Below, one piece after another: positions 15,623 through 24,895 of a stretch of 64,000 nucleotides of DNA (position 1 is the stretch's first letter; each line of letters starts with the position of its first letter). Location of the stretch: assembly GCA_000402075.1 (NCBI GenBank), contig ARWO01000001.1, forward strand, positions 46,651-110,650, written 5' to 3'. Below the pieces are notes generated by a model, which saw only the letters and a list, made by a program, of their open reading frames with translations, searched no databases and was not told the DNA's origin. The DNA is from Thaumarchaeota archaeon SCGC AAA007-O23 (GTDB lineage: Archaea; Thermoproteota; Nitrososphaeria; Nitrososphaerales; Nitrosopumilaceae). The position numbers and the translations under genes were made by a program.

Positions 15623-16852
15623 CTATGCATGTATTTTTGAGTTTTTTGAAAAGAACATTCCCACACCAATTGAAAAGAAGACTAGTAGTGGAATAAACCT
15701 GTAGGGTAAAATTTCATAATGATAAGTGAACGATACCAATATCGGGCTTGCTATTATGATTCCAAAAATTAGAATTAGAATGGAATCAGCGTGTTTTAAC
15801 TTATTTTTTGAAAGAAACATCAAACCAACCGTCACAGGCAACAGTGCCATTATAAAAAAAAGATCAAATCTTAATTGAGCGATAATTACCTGAAATCCTA
15901 AAATAAATTTACTAGAATTTACGTCTATTATATCTGGATATATTGTATCGCCTACAAAAATTAGAGCAATAGCAACAGATACTATTACAAAATATGAAAT
16001 TAATATCGCAATTTTTGTTCTTCTAGATATTTGTGATCTATACGTAGTAAATAGTGTCATCAGGAAAAATGGTGCAACATATGCTTTAGTGTAAAATGCA
16101 AGTATGTAAAAAACAGGGGACAAAAACCATTTTTTTTCTATCACATATAACGAAATCAGAAAGAACAAGACCCAGAAATTTTCATAGACTGCAACAGTAT
16201 CATATTTCAGAAATGTGTAACTTTGCAACAATACAATAACGGCAATAATTCCTGCAAACCGCTTTTGGCAAAACTGGACAGTGATTAAATAAGTAAAAAC
16301 TACTACCAGTATACTAGCTATAAATGGTAGAAATTTGATGTTTTGGAATATGTCAAGCGACACATCAAGCAAAAACATTCGAACATATCTGTCGTTTTGT
16401 TCTTGGACGTAAACATCATCAGTTTGACCAAATGGCCAGATTTCTAATGCCGGTAATAGTACCGCATTATAATCATTCCAGGCTTCTCCCTCATCGAGGA
16501 AAAGTTCTGGTGCTGACAATCCAATATACACGCATAAAATAACGGCTAGAGATATTATCCCTACCCTTTTTGATATTTCAAATGTACGGATTTTTTCAAC
16601 TACGTCCTGTACCAAGGATGGAATTTTTTTCTTATAATATGCAATGCCGAAACCAAAGATTACAACATTACTTACAATAAGAAAAATTGATTGGTAACCA
16701 AGCTCGAATGCGTCCAGATTTTCTGTAAACATACCAAAAACTGATGAATATAACGCGGGAAAGATTACCGGGGTAAGAGTAAGTAATACTACTATAAGTG
16801 CAGCAAAAAAAACTACATAAGAAACTTTCTGATTATTTTCCAAATTACTCAT
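15623..16852 (-). CDS. Polytopic membrane protein, possible GT-C type glycosyltransferase
   Basis: This 409-residue protein has roughly 10-11 predicted membrane helices. An extracytoplasmic loop near residue 115 carries acidic residues (LFLDEGEAWNDYNAV), and a second contains EQNDRYVRMF. An early acidic D/E-rich loop after the first helices followed by many helices resembles GT-C enzymes such as dolichol-phosphate-mannose-dependent transferases, but I see no decisive motif, so this is inference. It would use lipid-linked sugars at the cell surface if correct. It is followed closely by the zinc-finger mini-protein gene. Confidence 0.7.
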   Translation of the reverse strand: MSNLENNQKVSYVVFFAALIVVLLTLTPVIFPALYSSVFGMFTENLDAFELGYQSIFLIVSNVVIFGFGIAYYKKKIPSLVQDVVEKIRTFEISKRVGIISLAVILCVYIGLSAPELFLDEGEAWNDYNAVLLPALEIWPFGQTDDVYVQEQNDRYVRMFLLDVSLDIFQNIKFLPFIASILVVVFTYLITVQFCQKRFAGIIAVIVLLQSYTFLKYDTVAVYENFWVLFFLISLYVIEKKWFLSPVFYILAFYTKAYVAPFFLMTLFTTYRSQISRRTKIAILISYFVIVSVAIALIFVGDTIYPDIIDVNSSKFILGFQVIIAQLRFDLFFIMALLPVTVGLMFLSKNKLKHADSILILIFGIIIASPILVSFTYHYEILPYRFIPLLVFFSIGVGMFFSKNSKIHA

Positions 16853-16995
16853 TCATTGAAATAAATATTCAAACTAATTAAATTGATTTGTTATTATAGA
16901 TTAATATTAATATCATTGTTTCATGTCCAATTAGAATTACGGAATAAAAAAAAATTAGTAAATTCATTTATCTACGTGTAAATTTGATATTTTAT

Positions 16996-17607
16996 ATGAA
17001 GAAATTTACAATATGGTTGTTGAGCACTGTCTTTGTAACACTGATTGCTTGTTCTATTCAATCAATATCTGCAGATCATGAATCAAGTGAAGGGATTTTT
17101 AAAGACAAGAGCGAAGTTAATCTTGTTACAACTCAGGATTCAGATTATCAAGTATACCTGCAAGCTGTTCTTAGAAATGGAGATGGTCAGCTGATCAATG
17201 TTACAGAAAATACAAAAACTGCAGCGTATATACCGCATGAAATAGCTGATTATGTATTCGATACGTTAATGGGCGAAAAGGAAATTATTACTATTGATAA
17301 CATAAAGTATGAAAAAGTTCAGTACACATTTAGTCCAACTTTAGAACAAAGATGGATGGGAATGTACCCAATTCTTGAACAAATCAACATAAACATCAAA
17401 GTGGAAGGAGATGCTCTCGTACAAATAAATAAAAAAACCAAAGATTATTCACTATGGAAAATACATTATTGCGCAGACTTTGCTGACATCGGGCATTATG
17501 ATGGATTACAATGCATACCTGTTTTTCAAGTCCTAGTTCCAACTCTAACACTCGAACCAACTGATGTTGTAATTCAGCAATGGACAATTTTAAGAGAACT
17601 GAACTAA
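16996..17607 (+). CDS. Secreted protein of unknown function
   Basis: From the ATG at 16996 (a TTG lies 12 bp upstream) the protein has 203 residues. It begins with a clear signal peptide: MKKFTIWLLSTVFVTLIACS followed by IQSISADHES, with possible cleavage after SISA. The mature part is predicted to be mainly beta strands, with one cysteine pair candidate (HYCADF and LQCIPV). The Cys in the signal region is not in a convincing lipobox. I recognise no family. It ends 16 bp before the 3' end of the opposing 5S rRNA gene. Confidence 0.75.
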   Translation: MKKFTIWLLSTVFVTLIACSIQSISADHESSEGIFKDKSEVNLVTTQDSDYQVYLQAVLRNGDGQLINVTENTKTAAYIPHEIADYVFDTLMGEKEIITIDNIKYEKVQYTFSPTLEQRWMGMYPILEQININIKVEGDALVQINKKTKDYSLWKIHYCADFADIGHYDGLQCIPVFQVLVPTLTLEPTDVVIQQWTILRELN

Positions 17608-17623
17608 AATTTTGTAAAATAAA

Positions 17624-17740
17624 ATGCCAGCACTACCACTTCCCAACAGCTCTCGCACGTCAGTAACACGATAGCGACATTGGGTTTGACTTCTAGGTTC
17701 GGAATGGGTCTAGGTCGCACCCCAACGCTATGACCGGCTT
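17624..17740 (-). rRNA. rrf: 5S ribosomal RNA
   Basis: On the minus strand the sequence starts AAGCCGGTCATAGCGTTGGG and contains the universal loop-A/helix-III core CCCATTCCGAACCTAGAAGT. It ends GGGAAGTGGTAGTGCTGGC, whose last bases pair with the 5' GCCGG to close helix I. Total length about 117 nt. No 16S or 23S gene is nearby, so this is an unlinked 5S gene, as is known for Nitrosopumilus-type archaea. The minus-strand TTAATAG around 17764-17770 is a fair TATA box about 27 bp upstream. Ends are set by helix I and may be off by 1-3 nt. Confidence 0.93.
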
Positions 17741-17854
17741 ATTTCGTTAAGAAATAATCTTCTCTATTAAGGTAACTGTACCTGATTAAAACAAACTTGA
17801 TTGTTCTTTCTGTCTTCTAATGAGATATAAATTAAAGATAAACAAAATGTGTTC

Positions 17855-19630
17855 ATGACACATCGTGTTGCAGTATTAGATAAGGAATTATGTCAACCGA
17901 AAAAATGTGGTTTAGAATGTATCAAGTATTGTCCAGTAAACAAATCGGGAGCAGATTGTATTATACTGAATGAAGAAACAAAAAAAGCACAAATTGATGA
18001 AGATATTTGTAATGGATGTGGTATTTGTGTTAAAGTTTGCCCTTTTGAAGCAATAACTATTGTTAATTTAGCTACAGAATTAGCTACTGACAAAATTCAT
18101 CAGTACGGGCAGAACTCTTTTCGTTTGTACAAATTACCTACCCCAAAGAAGGGAGAAGTTATCGGATTGTTAGGAAGAAATGGCATGGGAAAAAGCACGG
18201 TCATCAATATTTTATCAGGAAATTTGAAACCTAATCTGGGAAAATTTGATGAACCACCAGAATGGGATGAAATTTTAAAATTTTACAGTGGAACGGAATT
18301 AAAATCACATTTTGAAAAGATCAAAGACGGCCAAATCAGTGCTTCTATAAAACCACAACAAGTTTACAACATAGCCAAAGTTTTTGACGGTACGGGCAAA
18401 GAACTGCTTGAAAAATATGATGAGAGAGGAATCACTAACCAATTAATAAAAACGCTAGACTTAAAAAATTCAGTAGATCAAAATGTAAAAGAACTTAGCG
18501 GGGGCGAATTACAGAGATTAGCAGTAGCTGTTACGTCAGTAAAGGATGCAGATTTCTACTTTTTTGATGAACCATCATCATATAATGATATATACCAACG
18601 TATGGGTGTCGCAAGAGTTATTCAAAGCCTAGCAAAGATTGGAAAGAGCGTGATGGTGGTGGAACACGATTTAACGTTGTTAGATTATGTAAGTGATTTA
18701 ATTGAAGTACTCTACGGAGTTTCTTCTGCATATGGAATTGTATCTGGCGTATTATCCACAAAGGTAGGAATCAACGTATTTCTTGATGGATATCTTCCAA
18801 ATGAGAATGTTAGATTTCGAGATAAAAAATTCTCCTTTGACGTTTCAACAACTGTGGGACAGTTTACAGGAGAAACTATAATAAAATATCCAACTCTCGA
18901 AAAAAAATATTCAACTTTTTCTGTAACTATTGAGGCAGGGCAAGTACACAAGGGAGAGGTTTTAGGAATTTTAGGTGCAAATGCACTTGGTAAAACTACT
19001 ATGATGAAAATGATTGCTGGTGTAGAAAAACCAGATTCTGGCAGTGTAGATAAAAAACTCAAAATTGCTTACAAGCCACAATACCTTTCAAGTGATATTG
19101 ATGTAGATGTTATTTCAGTATTAAACAAGGCAAATGAAGGATTGATTGAAGGAAGTCAAGAAGAAGAACAAATAGTTGATCCGTTAAAAATTAAAAAACT
19201 CTATAACAAGTCAATAAAAAATTTGTCTGGAGGAGAGCTCCAAAAGGTGTCAATTGTAACTTGTCTTCTCCAAAAAGCTGATCTGTATGCACTCGATGAA
19301 CCATCTGCCTTTTTAGATGTTGAAGACAGAATAGCTGTTGCGAAATTCATTCAGAAGTTTACCAGGTCTTATGGAAAATCAGCTATGATTATTGATCATG
19401 ATGTACAATTATTAGATCTAGTTTCTGATTCAATGGTTATTTTTGAAGGAACATCTGGTATTAGTGGTCATGCAACATCTCCCTTATCAAAGGTCGAAGG
19501 TATGAATAAATTCCTAAAATCTTTGGATGTTTCTTTTAGAAGAGATGAAAAGAGCCGTAGACCACGAGTAAACAAGGAAAAGAGTAGGCTGGATAAGATA
19601 CAAAAAGCAGAAGCAAATTTCTATTATTAA
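17855..19630 (+). CDS. abce1: Ribosome recycling ATPase ABCE1 (Rli1)
   Basis: The protein has 591 residues from the ATG at 17855 (MTHRVAVLDKELCQPKKCG). An N-terminal pair of [4Fe-4S] clusters is bound by CQPKKCGLECIKYCPVNKSG and CNGCGICVKVCPFEAI. Two ABC domains follow: Walker A GRNGMGKST with signature LSGGELQR, and GANALGKTT with signature LSGGELQK, each with a hinge. ABCE1 splits terminated ribosomes into subunits in archaea and eukaryotes. Length and domain order are canonical. Its TAA shares one base with the ATG of trm5, so the two are co-translated. Confidence 0.97.
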   Translation: MTHRVAVLDKELCQPKKCGLECIKYCPVNKSGADCIILNEETKKAQIDEDICNGCGICVKVCPFEAITIVNLATELATDKIHQYGQNSFRLYKLPTPKKGEVIGLLGRNGMGKSTVINILSGNLKPNLGKFDEPPEWDEILKFYSGTELKSHFEKIKDGQISASIKPQQVYNIAKVFDGTGKELLEKYDERGITNQLIKTLDLKNSVDQNVKELSGGELQRLAVAVTSVKDADFYFFDEPSSYNDIYQRMGVARVIQSLAKIGKSVMVVEHDLTLLDYVSDLIEVLYGVSSAYGIVSGVLSTKVGINVFLDGYLPNENVRFRDKKFSFDVSTTVGQFTGETIIKYPTLEKKYSTFSVTIEAGQVHKGEVLGILGANALGKTTMMKMIAGVEKPDSGSVDKKLKIAYKPQYLSSDIDVDVISVLNKANEGLIEGSQEEEQIVDPLKIKKLYNKSIKNLSGGELQKVSIVTCLLQKADLYALDEPSAFLDVEDRIAVAKFIQKFTRSYGKSAMIIDHDVQLLDLVSDSMVIFEGTSGISGHATSPLSKVEGMNKFLKSLDVSFRRDEKSRRPRVNKEKSRLDKIQKAEANFYY

Positions 19631-20466
19631 TGTCACGAATATTAAAAAAAATATTGGGTTCATTGCTTACTGCAAAAGAATCTGATGAGCTCATTTCAGC
19701 CTTTGACCAAATTGGCAATATCATAATAGTGAAAATACCTGATTCATTATTGCCAAAGAAGAAACTGATTGGTGAAACACTTTTAGAACAAGTGAAGAGT
19801 GCAAAATCTGTTTTTTATCAATCATCTTCTGTTGAGGGAGAATTTCGAACTAGAGATTTAGAAATTATAGCTGGGGATGATAAAACAGAAACTGAATACA
19901 AAGAATCTGGATGTAGGTTCATAGTAGATGTTAGAAAAGCATTCTTTTCTCCAAGATTATCGTCAGAACGAATGCGAATTTCTGAATTGGTAAATGATGG
20001 AGAAGTAATAGTTAACATGTTTGGAGGAATTGGAATGTTCTCAATCATTGCTGCAAAAAAGAAAAAATGCACTGTATACAACATTGATATCAATCCGGAT
20101 GCCGCAAAATTTTGCCAAAAAAACATTGCGATAAACAAACTCGCAGGAAACGTAATATCAATTCATGGTGATGCATCTGATGTAATAAGAAATGAATTAG
20201 AAGGCAAATCTGACAGAACACTCATGTTACTCCCTGAAAAATCAGATGAATTTCTAAACTTAGCCATTCTAACTGCCAAAAATAATGGCATTATTCATTA
20301 CTATTCACATATTCATGCAGATAAAAAACCAGATGCGGCAAAATTATCAGAACAACATTATTTGGAGGTTACACCTGTAAAATCTACAATACTAGGTTCC
20401 AAAATAGTTAGACCAGTTGGTCCTAGATTCTATCAAACCGTAGTTGATGTAAAAATAGAACAATGA
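19630..20466 (+). CDS. trm5: tRNA (guanine37-N1)-methyltransferase, Trm5 type
   Basis: This 278-residue class I methyltransferase uses SAM to methylate G37 next to the anticodon, which prevents frameshifting. Seen are the family D2 region (FRTRDLEIIAGDD and ESGCRFIVDVRKAFFSPRLSSERMR), the SAM loop VNMFGGIGMFSIIAA, YNIDINPDA and a late LLPEKSDEF in the position of the usual catalytic NPP-type segment. The protein is shorter than typical archaeal Trm5 (about 330) because the N-terminal D1 domain is missing. An alternative is the wybutosine enzyme Taw2, also in this superfamily. Confidence 0.82.
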   Translation: MSRILKKILGSLLTAKESDELISAFDQIGNIIIVKIPDSLLPKKKLIGETLLEQVKSAKSVFYQSSSVEGEFRTRDLEIIAGDDKTETEYKESGCRFIVDVRKAFFSPRLSSERMRISELVNDGEVIVNMFGGIGMFSIIAAKKKKCTVYNIDINPDAAKFCQKNIAINKLAGNVISIHGDASDVIRNELEGKSDRTLMLLPEKSDEFLNLAILTAKNNGIIHYYSHIHADKKPDAAKLSEQHYLEVTPVKSTILGSKIVRPVGPRFYQTVVDVKIEQ

Positions 20467-20468
20467 GG

Positions 20469-20693
20469 TTAGTTATCGTCATCTTGTATTATTGATGATG
20501 GGGAAGATTTTGTTGTAGCCATCATATATCCTATCCAAGAAATTACTCCAAGAATTCCTCCAACAATCATTAAAATGGATAATTGTAAAACAATTGGGCT
20601 CCATTCTGATAACATTAGAAGGTATGAGTATACAAAAAACGCAGATATGGCTAAAACAAATATCATAATACCCTGAGCTTTTCGTCTTGACAA
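20469..20693 (-). CDS. Small two-helix membrane protein of unknown function
   Basis: A 74-residue protein starts MSRRKAQGIMIFVLAISAFF. It has two strong membrane segments (about residues 8-28 and 36-58) and a polar acidic tail (SSPSSIIQDDDN). Basic residues at the N terminus and the short turn between helices suggest an N-in/C-in hairpin. It is separated by 2 bp from convergent trm5 and lies downstream of rimI on the same strand. No function is recognised. The frame is supported by tight packing and its clean hydropathy. Confidence 0.65.
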   Translation of the reverse strand: MSRRKAQGIMIFVLAISAFFVYSYLLMLSEWSPIVLQLSILMIVGGILGVISWIGYMMATTKSSPSSIIQDDDN

Positions 20694-20728
20694 TGAGTAA
20701 AAATTAGTCTCTAGTTATTTATTTGAAC

Positions 20729-21208
20729 CTAGTTAGCAAGATCAATAGCCATAACGTATGCATCTTCGCCATCACGATAATATGCTTTTAATTTTTGTGT
20801 TATAGAAAATCCCAATTTCTCATATAATCTCACAGCATCATTATTACTACATCTAACTTCCAAGTATAGTTCAGAACACTGTCTGATTTTCACACCATTA
20901 ATACTCTCATTTACTAGTGCACTACCGAACCCTTTACTCCTATGTTCATTTATAACTGCAATAGATACAACGTGACCTTTTTTCACGAAGCCCAGTTTTT
21001 TAAAATTTGAAAATCCATGTTCCATCTTGCACATTATGTACCCCACTATTTTACCAGAGATTTCAGCGACAACGAATGCCTCCGGCAATTCTTCAAGTAA
21101 GCTTTCATAAAAATAATCAGAATAATGTTCGGGAAGTGTTCTCAGATTAATTTCCATTACAGGTATGATATCACTAAGTTCACATCTCCTAAGAATACAA
21201 TCTCCCAT
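20729..21208 (-). CDS. rimI: GNAT N-acetyltransferase, RimI/Ard1-like
   Basis: From the ATG at 21208 (MGDCILRRCELSDIIPVMEI) the protein has 159 residues, a normal GNAT length; the longer frame upstream lacks family similarity. The acetyl-CoA binding region is VVSIAVINEHRSKGFGSALV (R/Q-x2-G-x-G/A loop), followed by SELYLEVRCSNNDAVRLYEKLGF, the classic C-terminal motif of RimI-type protein N-terminal acetyltransferases. Archaeal members acetylate the N termini of many proteins. It is divergent from the site-2 protease gene. Confidence 0.88.
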   Translation of the reverse strand: MGDCILRRCELSDIIPVMEINLRTLPEHYSDYFYESLLEELPEAFVVAEISGKIVGYIMCKMEHGFSNFKKLGFVKKGHVVSIAVINEHRSKGFGSALVNESINGVKIRQCSELYLEVRCSNNDAVRLYEKLGFSITQKLKAYYRDGEDAYVMAIDLAN

Positions 21209-21305
21209 TTGTTTCAGTATTACTTGCACATTTGCAATGTAGGCGTGCAAATATTTAATTTTAGAGTAAAAAAGCAATTAATGGAATGTATGTGTGTGAT
21301 AAATC

Positions 21306-22391
21306 ATGACTGATCTAACACAGGATGAAGTAATCTCAAAAGTATCTTCAATTTTTGATGTCAAAGACATAGTAATCAGCACTAATGATATGCGGCTTAA
21401 AATAGAAGACAAAGATTTCAAAAACAAATTTGTGAACCTAGCCAGACAACTAGAAGTTAGAAATTTGGTACCACATCTTGAAAAATCTTTTGACGGACTG
21501 TATATTGTTGTAACTAAATTACCTGAAACTAAAAGAAAATGGCTATCAAAATCCTGGTTGCCCAGAATTCTTTTTGCTGTAACTGTTACCATGGTATTGA
21601 TTGATGGTTATTTTAGAACAGATTTTGTAAATTCTCTTGCCTTTATAGGAGATCCCTTTGAAATGTCAATTTTGTATGCGTTTTCACTTATTGGTATTTT
21701 GGGTGTTCATGAATCAGGGCATCTCATTGCAGCCAAAAAACATAAAATCAGAACGACGTGGCCGTTTTTTATTCCGGGAGTGCCAGTGTTTGGCATTCCT
21801 ACCTTTGGGGCACTAATTCAATCAAAAGGTCTTACAATCAATCGTGACATTTTGTTTGATGTAGCAATTGCTGGACCCATTGCAGGTTTAGTTATAGCAA
21901 TCATAGTTTGCATTTTTGGGGCATATACATCACCAGAAATCAGTAACGAATTAGCTGATGAATTGTTTAAGGAATCACAACTCATGAAAATGAATATGCC
22001 AATACTAATGTCAATTTCTCTTGATGCTTTTGACAAGGGCGGAAAAGATGCACAAGTGGTTATGTCTCCTATAATGTTTGCCGCATGGCTAGGTTTTCTT
22101 ATTACGTTTTTGAATTTACTGCCAGCATGGCAGCTAGATGGGGGACATATGGCAAGATCACTTTTTGGAAAAAAATGGCATAAGATTGCTACATATGCCA
22201 GCATGGGAGTTCTTGCTCTTTTAGGCTACTGGTTTATGGCACTGTTTATCCTACTGCTGAGTTCAAGAAGTCAAGATGCAAAACCACTTGATGATATTTC
22301 TCCTCTAACTAAAAACAGGAAAAAAATGTTTGTCGTTATTGCAATTCTTGGAGTTTTGTGTGCACCATTACCGTCAGGAATTTTACCTTAA
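21306..22391 (+). CDS. Site-2 protease family membrane metalloprotease (M50)
   Basis: This 361-residue integral membrane protease has zinc ligands His and His in the HExxH motif LGVHESGHLIAAKKHK and the distant Asp in LLPAWQLDGGHMARSLFGK. About six to seven membrane helices surround these motifs; the first 85 residues form a cytosolic domain (SKVSSIFDVKDIVISTNDMRL). M50 enzymes cleave substrates within the membrane, often transcription-factor anchors. Between the two motifs is the FFIPGVPVFGIPTFGALIQSKG loop typical of thylakoid EGY/archaeal types. The substrate is unknown. Its end overlaps the opposing LarA-like gene by 9 bp. Confidence 0.92.
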   Translation: MTDLTQDEVISKVSSIFDVKDIVISTNDMRLKIEDKDFKNKFVNLARQLEVRNLVPHLEKSFDGLYIVVTKLPETKRKWLSKSWLPRILFAVTVTMVLIDGYFRTDFVNSLAFIGDPFEMSILYAFSLIGILGVHESGHLIAAKKHKIRTTWPFFIPGVPVFGIPTFGALIQSKGLTINRDILFDVAIAGPIAGLVIAIIVCIFGAYTSPEISNELADELFKESQLMKMNMPILMSISLDAFDKGGKDAQVVMSPIMFAAWLGFLITFLNLLPAWQLDGGHMARSLFGKKWHKIATYASMGVLALLGYWFMALFILLLSSRSQDAKPLDDISPLTKNRKKMFVVIAILGVLCAPLPSGILP

Positions 22392-23465
22392 CAGAGTGCG
22401 AGCCCCATCAGAGATGACTTCAACTTTTTGGTTCTGACCCTTGTTTTTTAACACATAATCCATTACTTGTTTAATTCCATCAAATGGTATCATGTTTAGT
22501 TTTTTTGTATAATGTGTTGGTAGTATAGATAATAAACCAAGTTGAAATTTCTTTTGAATTTCAGCAATGTATAGAAGATTTTCCATACCATCTACATATT
22601 GAGAAGGTTTTTTCAAACGATCTATATTCATTCTACCATCTATGAAACTTTGAATTCCATCTGAACCAATACCAAGTTTGCATTCTGCTAACAAAATGGC
22701 AAAACCGTCATTCTTTACTGCGTCTGAACAGTTCCACAGTGATGACAAGGATTTGCTTAATGTGTTGTTACTGGACTCCTTTCCAGTGCTTATTATCATA
22801 GTTTTATGTTTTCCAATATCTTTTGTAGCAGCAATTCCAAATGATTTTGATATGGAAGCTGTAGATGATGGATGTCCTACTGATAAATCATATACACCAT
22901 TTGAATTTGCAATGATCTCAATTGCAAGTATATCAAATTTTTCAGAAAATTTTTTCGCAATTTGAAAATTTTCTACATCTTGACCTGGTGAAGGCAAGTC
23001 GCCTTTTCTTTTTTCATATGCTGAAAGCATTAATTCAGTACCAAATTTTTTTAATAATCTTGTGGATATGGTTTCGTAACCAAACAGTCCATCAAATTCC
23101 ATTTCACCAATAAAAACTAATTTTGAATCGGAATCTTCTACATTAGAAAATTCAGATATAGAATTGTGTTCTGGAAGATAGTTTTTTACGGTATTCATTA
23201 TTTTTCTATCTGCCAAAATTGGTGGTTTAGGGATTGATTTTTGCTCATATCTTTCAAATAGAATTGATAGTGTTTTTCTTACTGATTCTGATGTGTTAAG
23301 AACTACAAATTCTGTTGGTTTTGAAATATCTAATGATCCTAGTTTTGACTCAATTTCAGAATCTGAGAGAGTTTTACCCTCTACATCGATTTTTTCTTCA
23401 AGATTTTCTGCTTTTATATCTAAGACAACATCGGTTGAGCCATAATTTAACCATATTTCGGGCAT
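22383..23465 (-). CDS. LarA-like protein (nickel-pincer lactate racemase fold), divergent
   Basis: This 360-residue soluble protein resembles LarA/DUF2088 proteins in overall order. The N-terminal strand region is MPEIWLNYGSTDVVLDIKAEN. A C-terminal domain has TMIISTGKESSNNTLSKSL and DAVKNDGFAILLAECKLGIG, like the LarA pattern of an aligned carbonyl-binding loop followed by an a-vkpGG-iilvaec-eG-G motif. In LarA, N-terminal His and Lys residues hold the cofactor; I cannot identify equivalents with confidence. No larB/C/E cofactor genes are in the window. It is divergent from pyrE. The fold assignment is inference, and function is unknown. Confidence 0.55.
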   Translation of the reverse strand: MPEIWLNYGSTDVVLDIKAENLEEKIDVEGKTLSDSEIESKLGSLDISKPTEFVVLNTSESVRKTLSILFERYEQKSIPKPPILADRKIMNTVKNYLPEHNSISEFSNVEDSDSKLVFIGEMEFDGLFGYETISTRLLKKFGTELMLSAYEKRKGDLPSPGQDVENFQIAKKFSEKFDILAIEIIANSNGVYDLSVGHPSSTASISKSFGIAATKDIGKHKTMIISTGKESSNNTLSKSLSSLWNCSDAVKNDGFAILLAECKLGIGSDGIQSFIDGRMNIDRLKKPSQYVDGMENLLYIAEIQKKFQLGLLSILPTHYTKKLNMIPFDGIKQVMDYVLKNKGQNQKVEVISDGARTLLR

Positions 23466-23515
23466 AATTTAATGAAAACACAAACCAAAATAAATCCAGT
23501 TAAGTTAGATTTTGT

Positions 23516-24124
23516 ATGGAGTTTGTAAAAGAGTTTGCAATATTTTTGCACAAAAATGACATAATTAAATTTGGAGATTTTACGCTTACTAGTGGGAAAA
23601 ACAGTTCATACTATATTGATCTTAGGCTAGTGCCTAGTTATCCTCATCAATTTAGAAAAATGGTAAAAAATCTTCAAAATTTGATCATTGAAAAAACAGG
23701 TTTGGATAATTTTGATAGCTTGGCTTCTGTTCCAACAGGAGGTCTTGTAGTCGCATCTGCACTTGCAATTGAAGTTGTTAAGCCACTAATCTATGTTCGA
23801 AATAAACCCAAGGAACATGGCACCACGAAATCCATTGAGGGTAAAACATCTGCAGGAATGAAAGTGGTGATGGTGGACGACATTGCAACTACAGGTACTT
23901 CCGTCTTAAATGGGATAAAGCAACTCAAAGAATCAGGATTATTGATTTCTGACGTGTATGTTATCATAAACAGATTAGAAGGTGCGGATAAAGCATTGGA
24001 TGATATAGATGTAAAAATCCATCAACTAACTGATGTATTAGAAATTACAAATGTTCTTTTTCAAGAAAAATTAGTTAGTAAAGAAATTTTTGATAAAATA
24101 AAAAATCAGGTTAACCAGAATTAA
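23516..24124 (+). CDS. pyrE: Orotate phosphoribosyltransferase
   Basis: This 202-residue enzyme joins orotate and PRPP to give orotidine 5'-phosphate in de novo pyrimidine synthesis. Family motifs are FTLTSGKNSSYYIDLRLVPSYP (substrate loop region), SVPTGGLVVASALA, YVRNKPKEHGTTKSIEG (the mobile catalytic loop with Lys/His) and the PRPP-binding VVMVDDIATTGTSVL. Length is normal. It starts with ATG 50 bp from the divergent LarA-like gene and its end overlaps tbp by 4 bp. A cyclic amidohydrolase at 56.9 kb could supply an earlier pyrimidine step. Confidence 0.96.
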   Translation: MEFVKEFAIFLHKNDIIKFGDFTLTSGKNSSYYIDLRLVPSYPHQFRKMVKNLQNLIIEKTGLDNFDSLASVPTGGLVVASALAIEVVKPLIYVRNKPKEHGTTKSIEGKTSAGMKVVMVDDIATTGTSVLNGIKQLKESGLLISDVYVIINRLEGADKALDDIDVKIHQLTDVLEITNVLFQEKLVSKEIFDKIKNQVNQN

Positions 24125-24684
24125 GCATCATACAACATAAGATCTTTTTCTTCTAGGAGTGCATGTATGTTATGTACAGATTTATAGACATCACTTTCCT
24201 TTTTTGCTCCAGTACAAACCAGTTTGCCAGAAGCAAACAATAGTAGTACAGTTTTTGGATCGACCATTCTATGTATAAGCCCTGGGAACTGTTCAGGTTC
24301 ATACATACTGCGTGGTAACCTTCTTGCTGCATCCTCTAGGTGAATTTTTCCGCCCAAACTACCAGACGCAACTATATTTTGGACTGTAATTACTGCATCT
24401 TTTTTTATTTTGATCTTACCCTTACGAAGTTTTTGTACAACTGTACGAACAGCCTTTATCGACATAGCTTCAGACTTACCACCAGTACAAACCATTTTTC
24501 CTGAACGAAAAATCAAAGTAGCAGTTTTTGGTGACGTCAATCTAAACACTAACCCTGGAAATTGGTCAGGATGCCATTCTGTGTCTGGAAATTTTTTAGT
24601 AACATCGGCAAGATCTATTGCTTGATCAACTGAGGCAGAAGCTACAACGTTCTCAATGCTTACTATTGGTTTTGTCTCAGTCAC
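24121..24684 (-). CDS. tbp: TATA-box-binding protein
   Basis: This 187-residue archaeal TBP is the saddle-shaped basal factor that binds box A and recruits TFB. It starts at GTG (TETKPIVSIENVVASASVDQ). The two imperfect direct repeats are obvious: YP-type segments WHPDQFPGLVFRLTSPKTAT and YEPEQFPGLIHRMVDPKTVL, each followed by FRSGKMVCTGGKSE or FASGKLVCTGAKKE. A strong TATATAAG lies about 26 bp before the GTG, so the mRNA is probably leaderless and the gene may respond to its own product level. It converges with pyrE. Confidence 0.97.
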   Translation of the reverse strand: MTETKPIVSIENVVASASVDQAIDLADVTKKFPDTEWHPDQFPGLVFRLTSPKTATLIFRSGKMVCTGGKSEAMSIKAVRTVVQKLRKGKIKIKKDAVITVQNIVASGSLGGKIHLEDAARRLPRSMYEPEQFPGLIHRMVDPKTVLLLFASGKLVCTGAKKESDVYKSVHNIHALLEEKDLMLYDA

Positions 24685-24705
24685 AGTGAGGCTATTTAAA
24701 CTCGT

Positions 24706-24713
24706 CTTATATA
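24706..24713 (-). promoter_or_regulatory. Strong candidate TATA box of the tbp gene
   Basis: Minus-strand TATATAAG, centred about 26 bp upstream of the GTG start codon. It is one of the best box A matches in the window. Confidence 0.6.
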
Positions 24714-24895
24714 CTACGCTAAAATTTTATCCAGTTGAAATTATACAAATTGAATTTTTGGCAGCTCAGACAAATGCCTTCACATCATTTTTCAGATATA
24801 ACTCTGATTCTTCATTGCAGCCAATTAAATCAACATTGTGTTTGATTTAAAACTAATTGAAAGTGTGTTAAAGAAAAATTTCTAGAAGAAAATAA
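24714..24895. other. Intergenic stretch between tbp and tRNA-CAU
   Basis: About 180 bp lie between the tbp promoter and the 3' end of the tRNA gene. I find no plausible gene, hairpin terminator or recognised RNA in it; it is AT-rich and contains only short frames without codon-like structure. Confidence 0.5.

Noticed and set aside
24714..24895. A possible small RNA in the widest gap
   Set aside because: No convincing stem, promoter-terminator pair or known RNA pattern was found.
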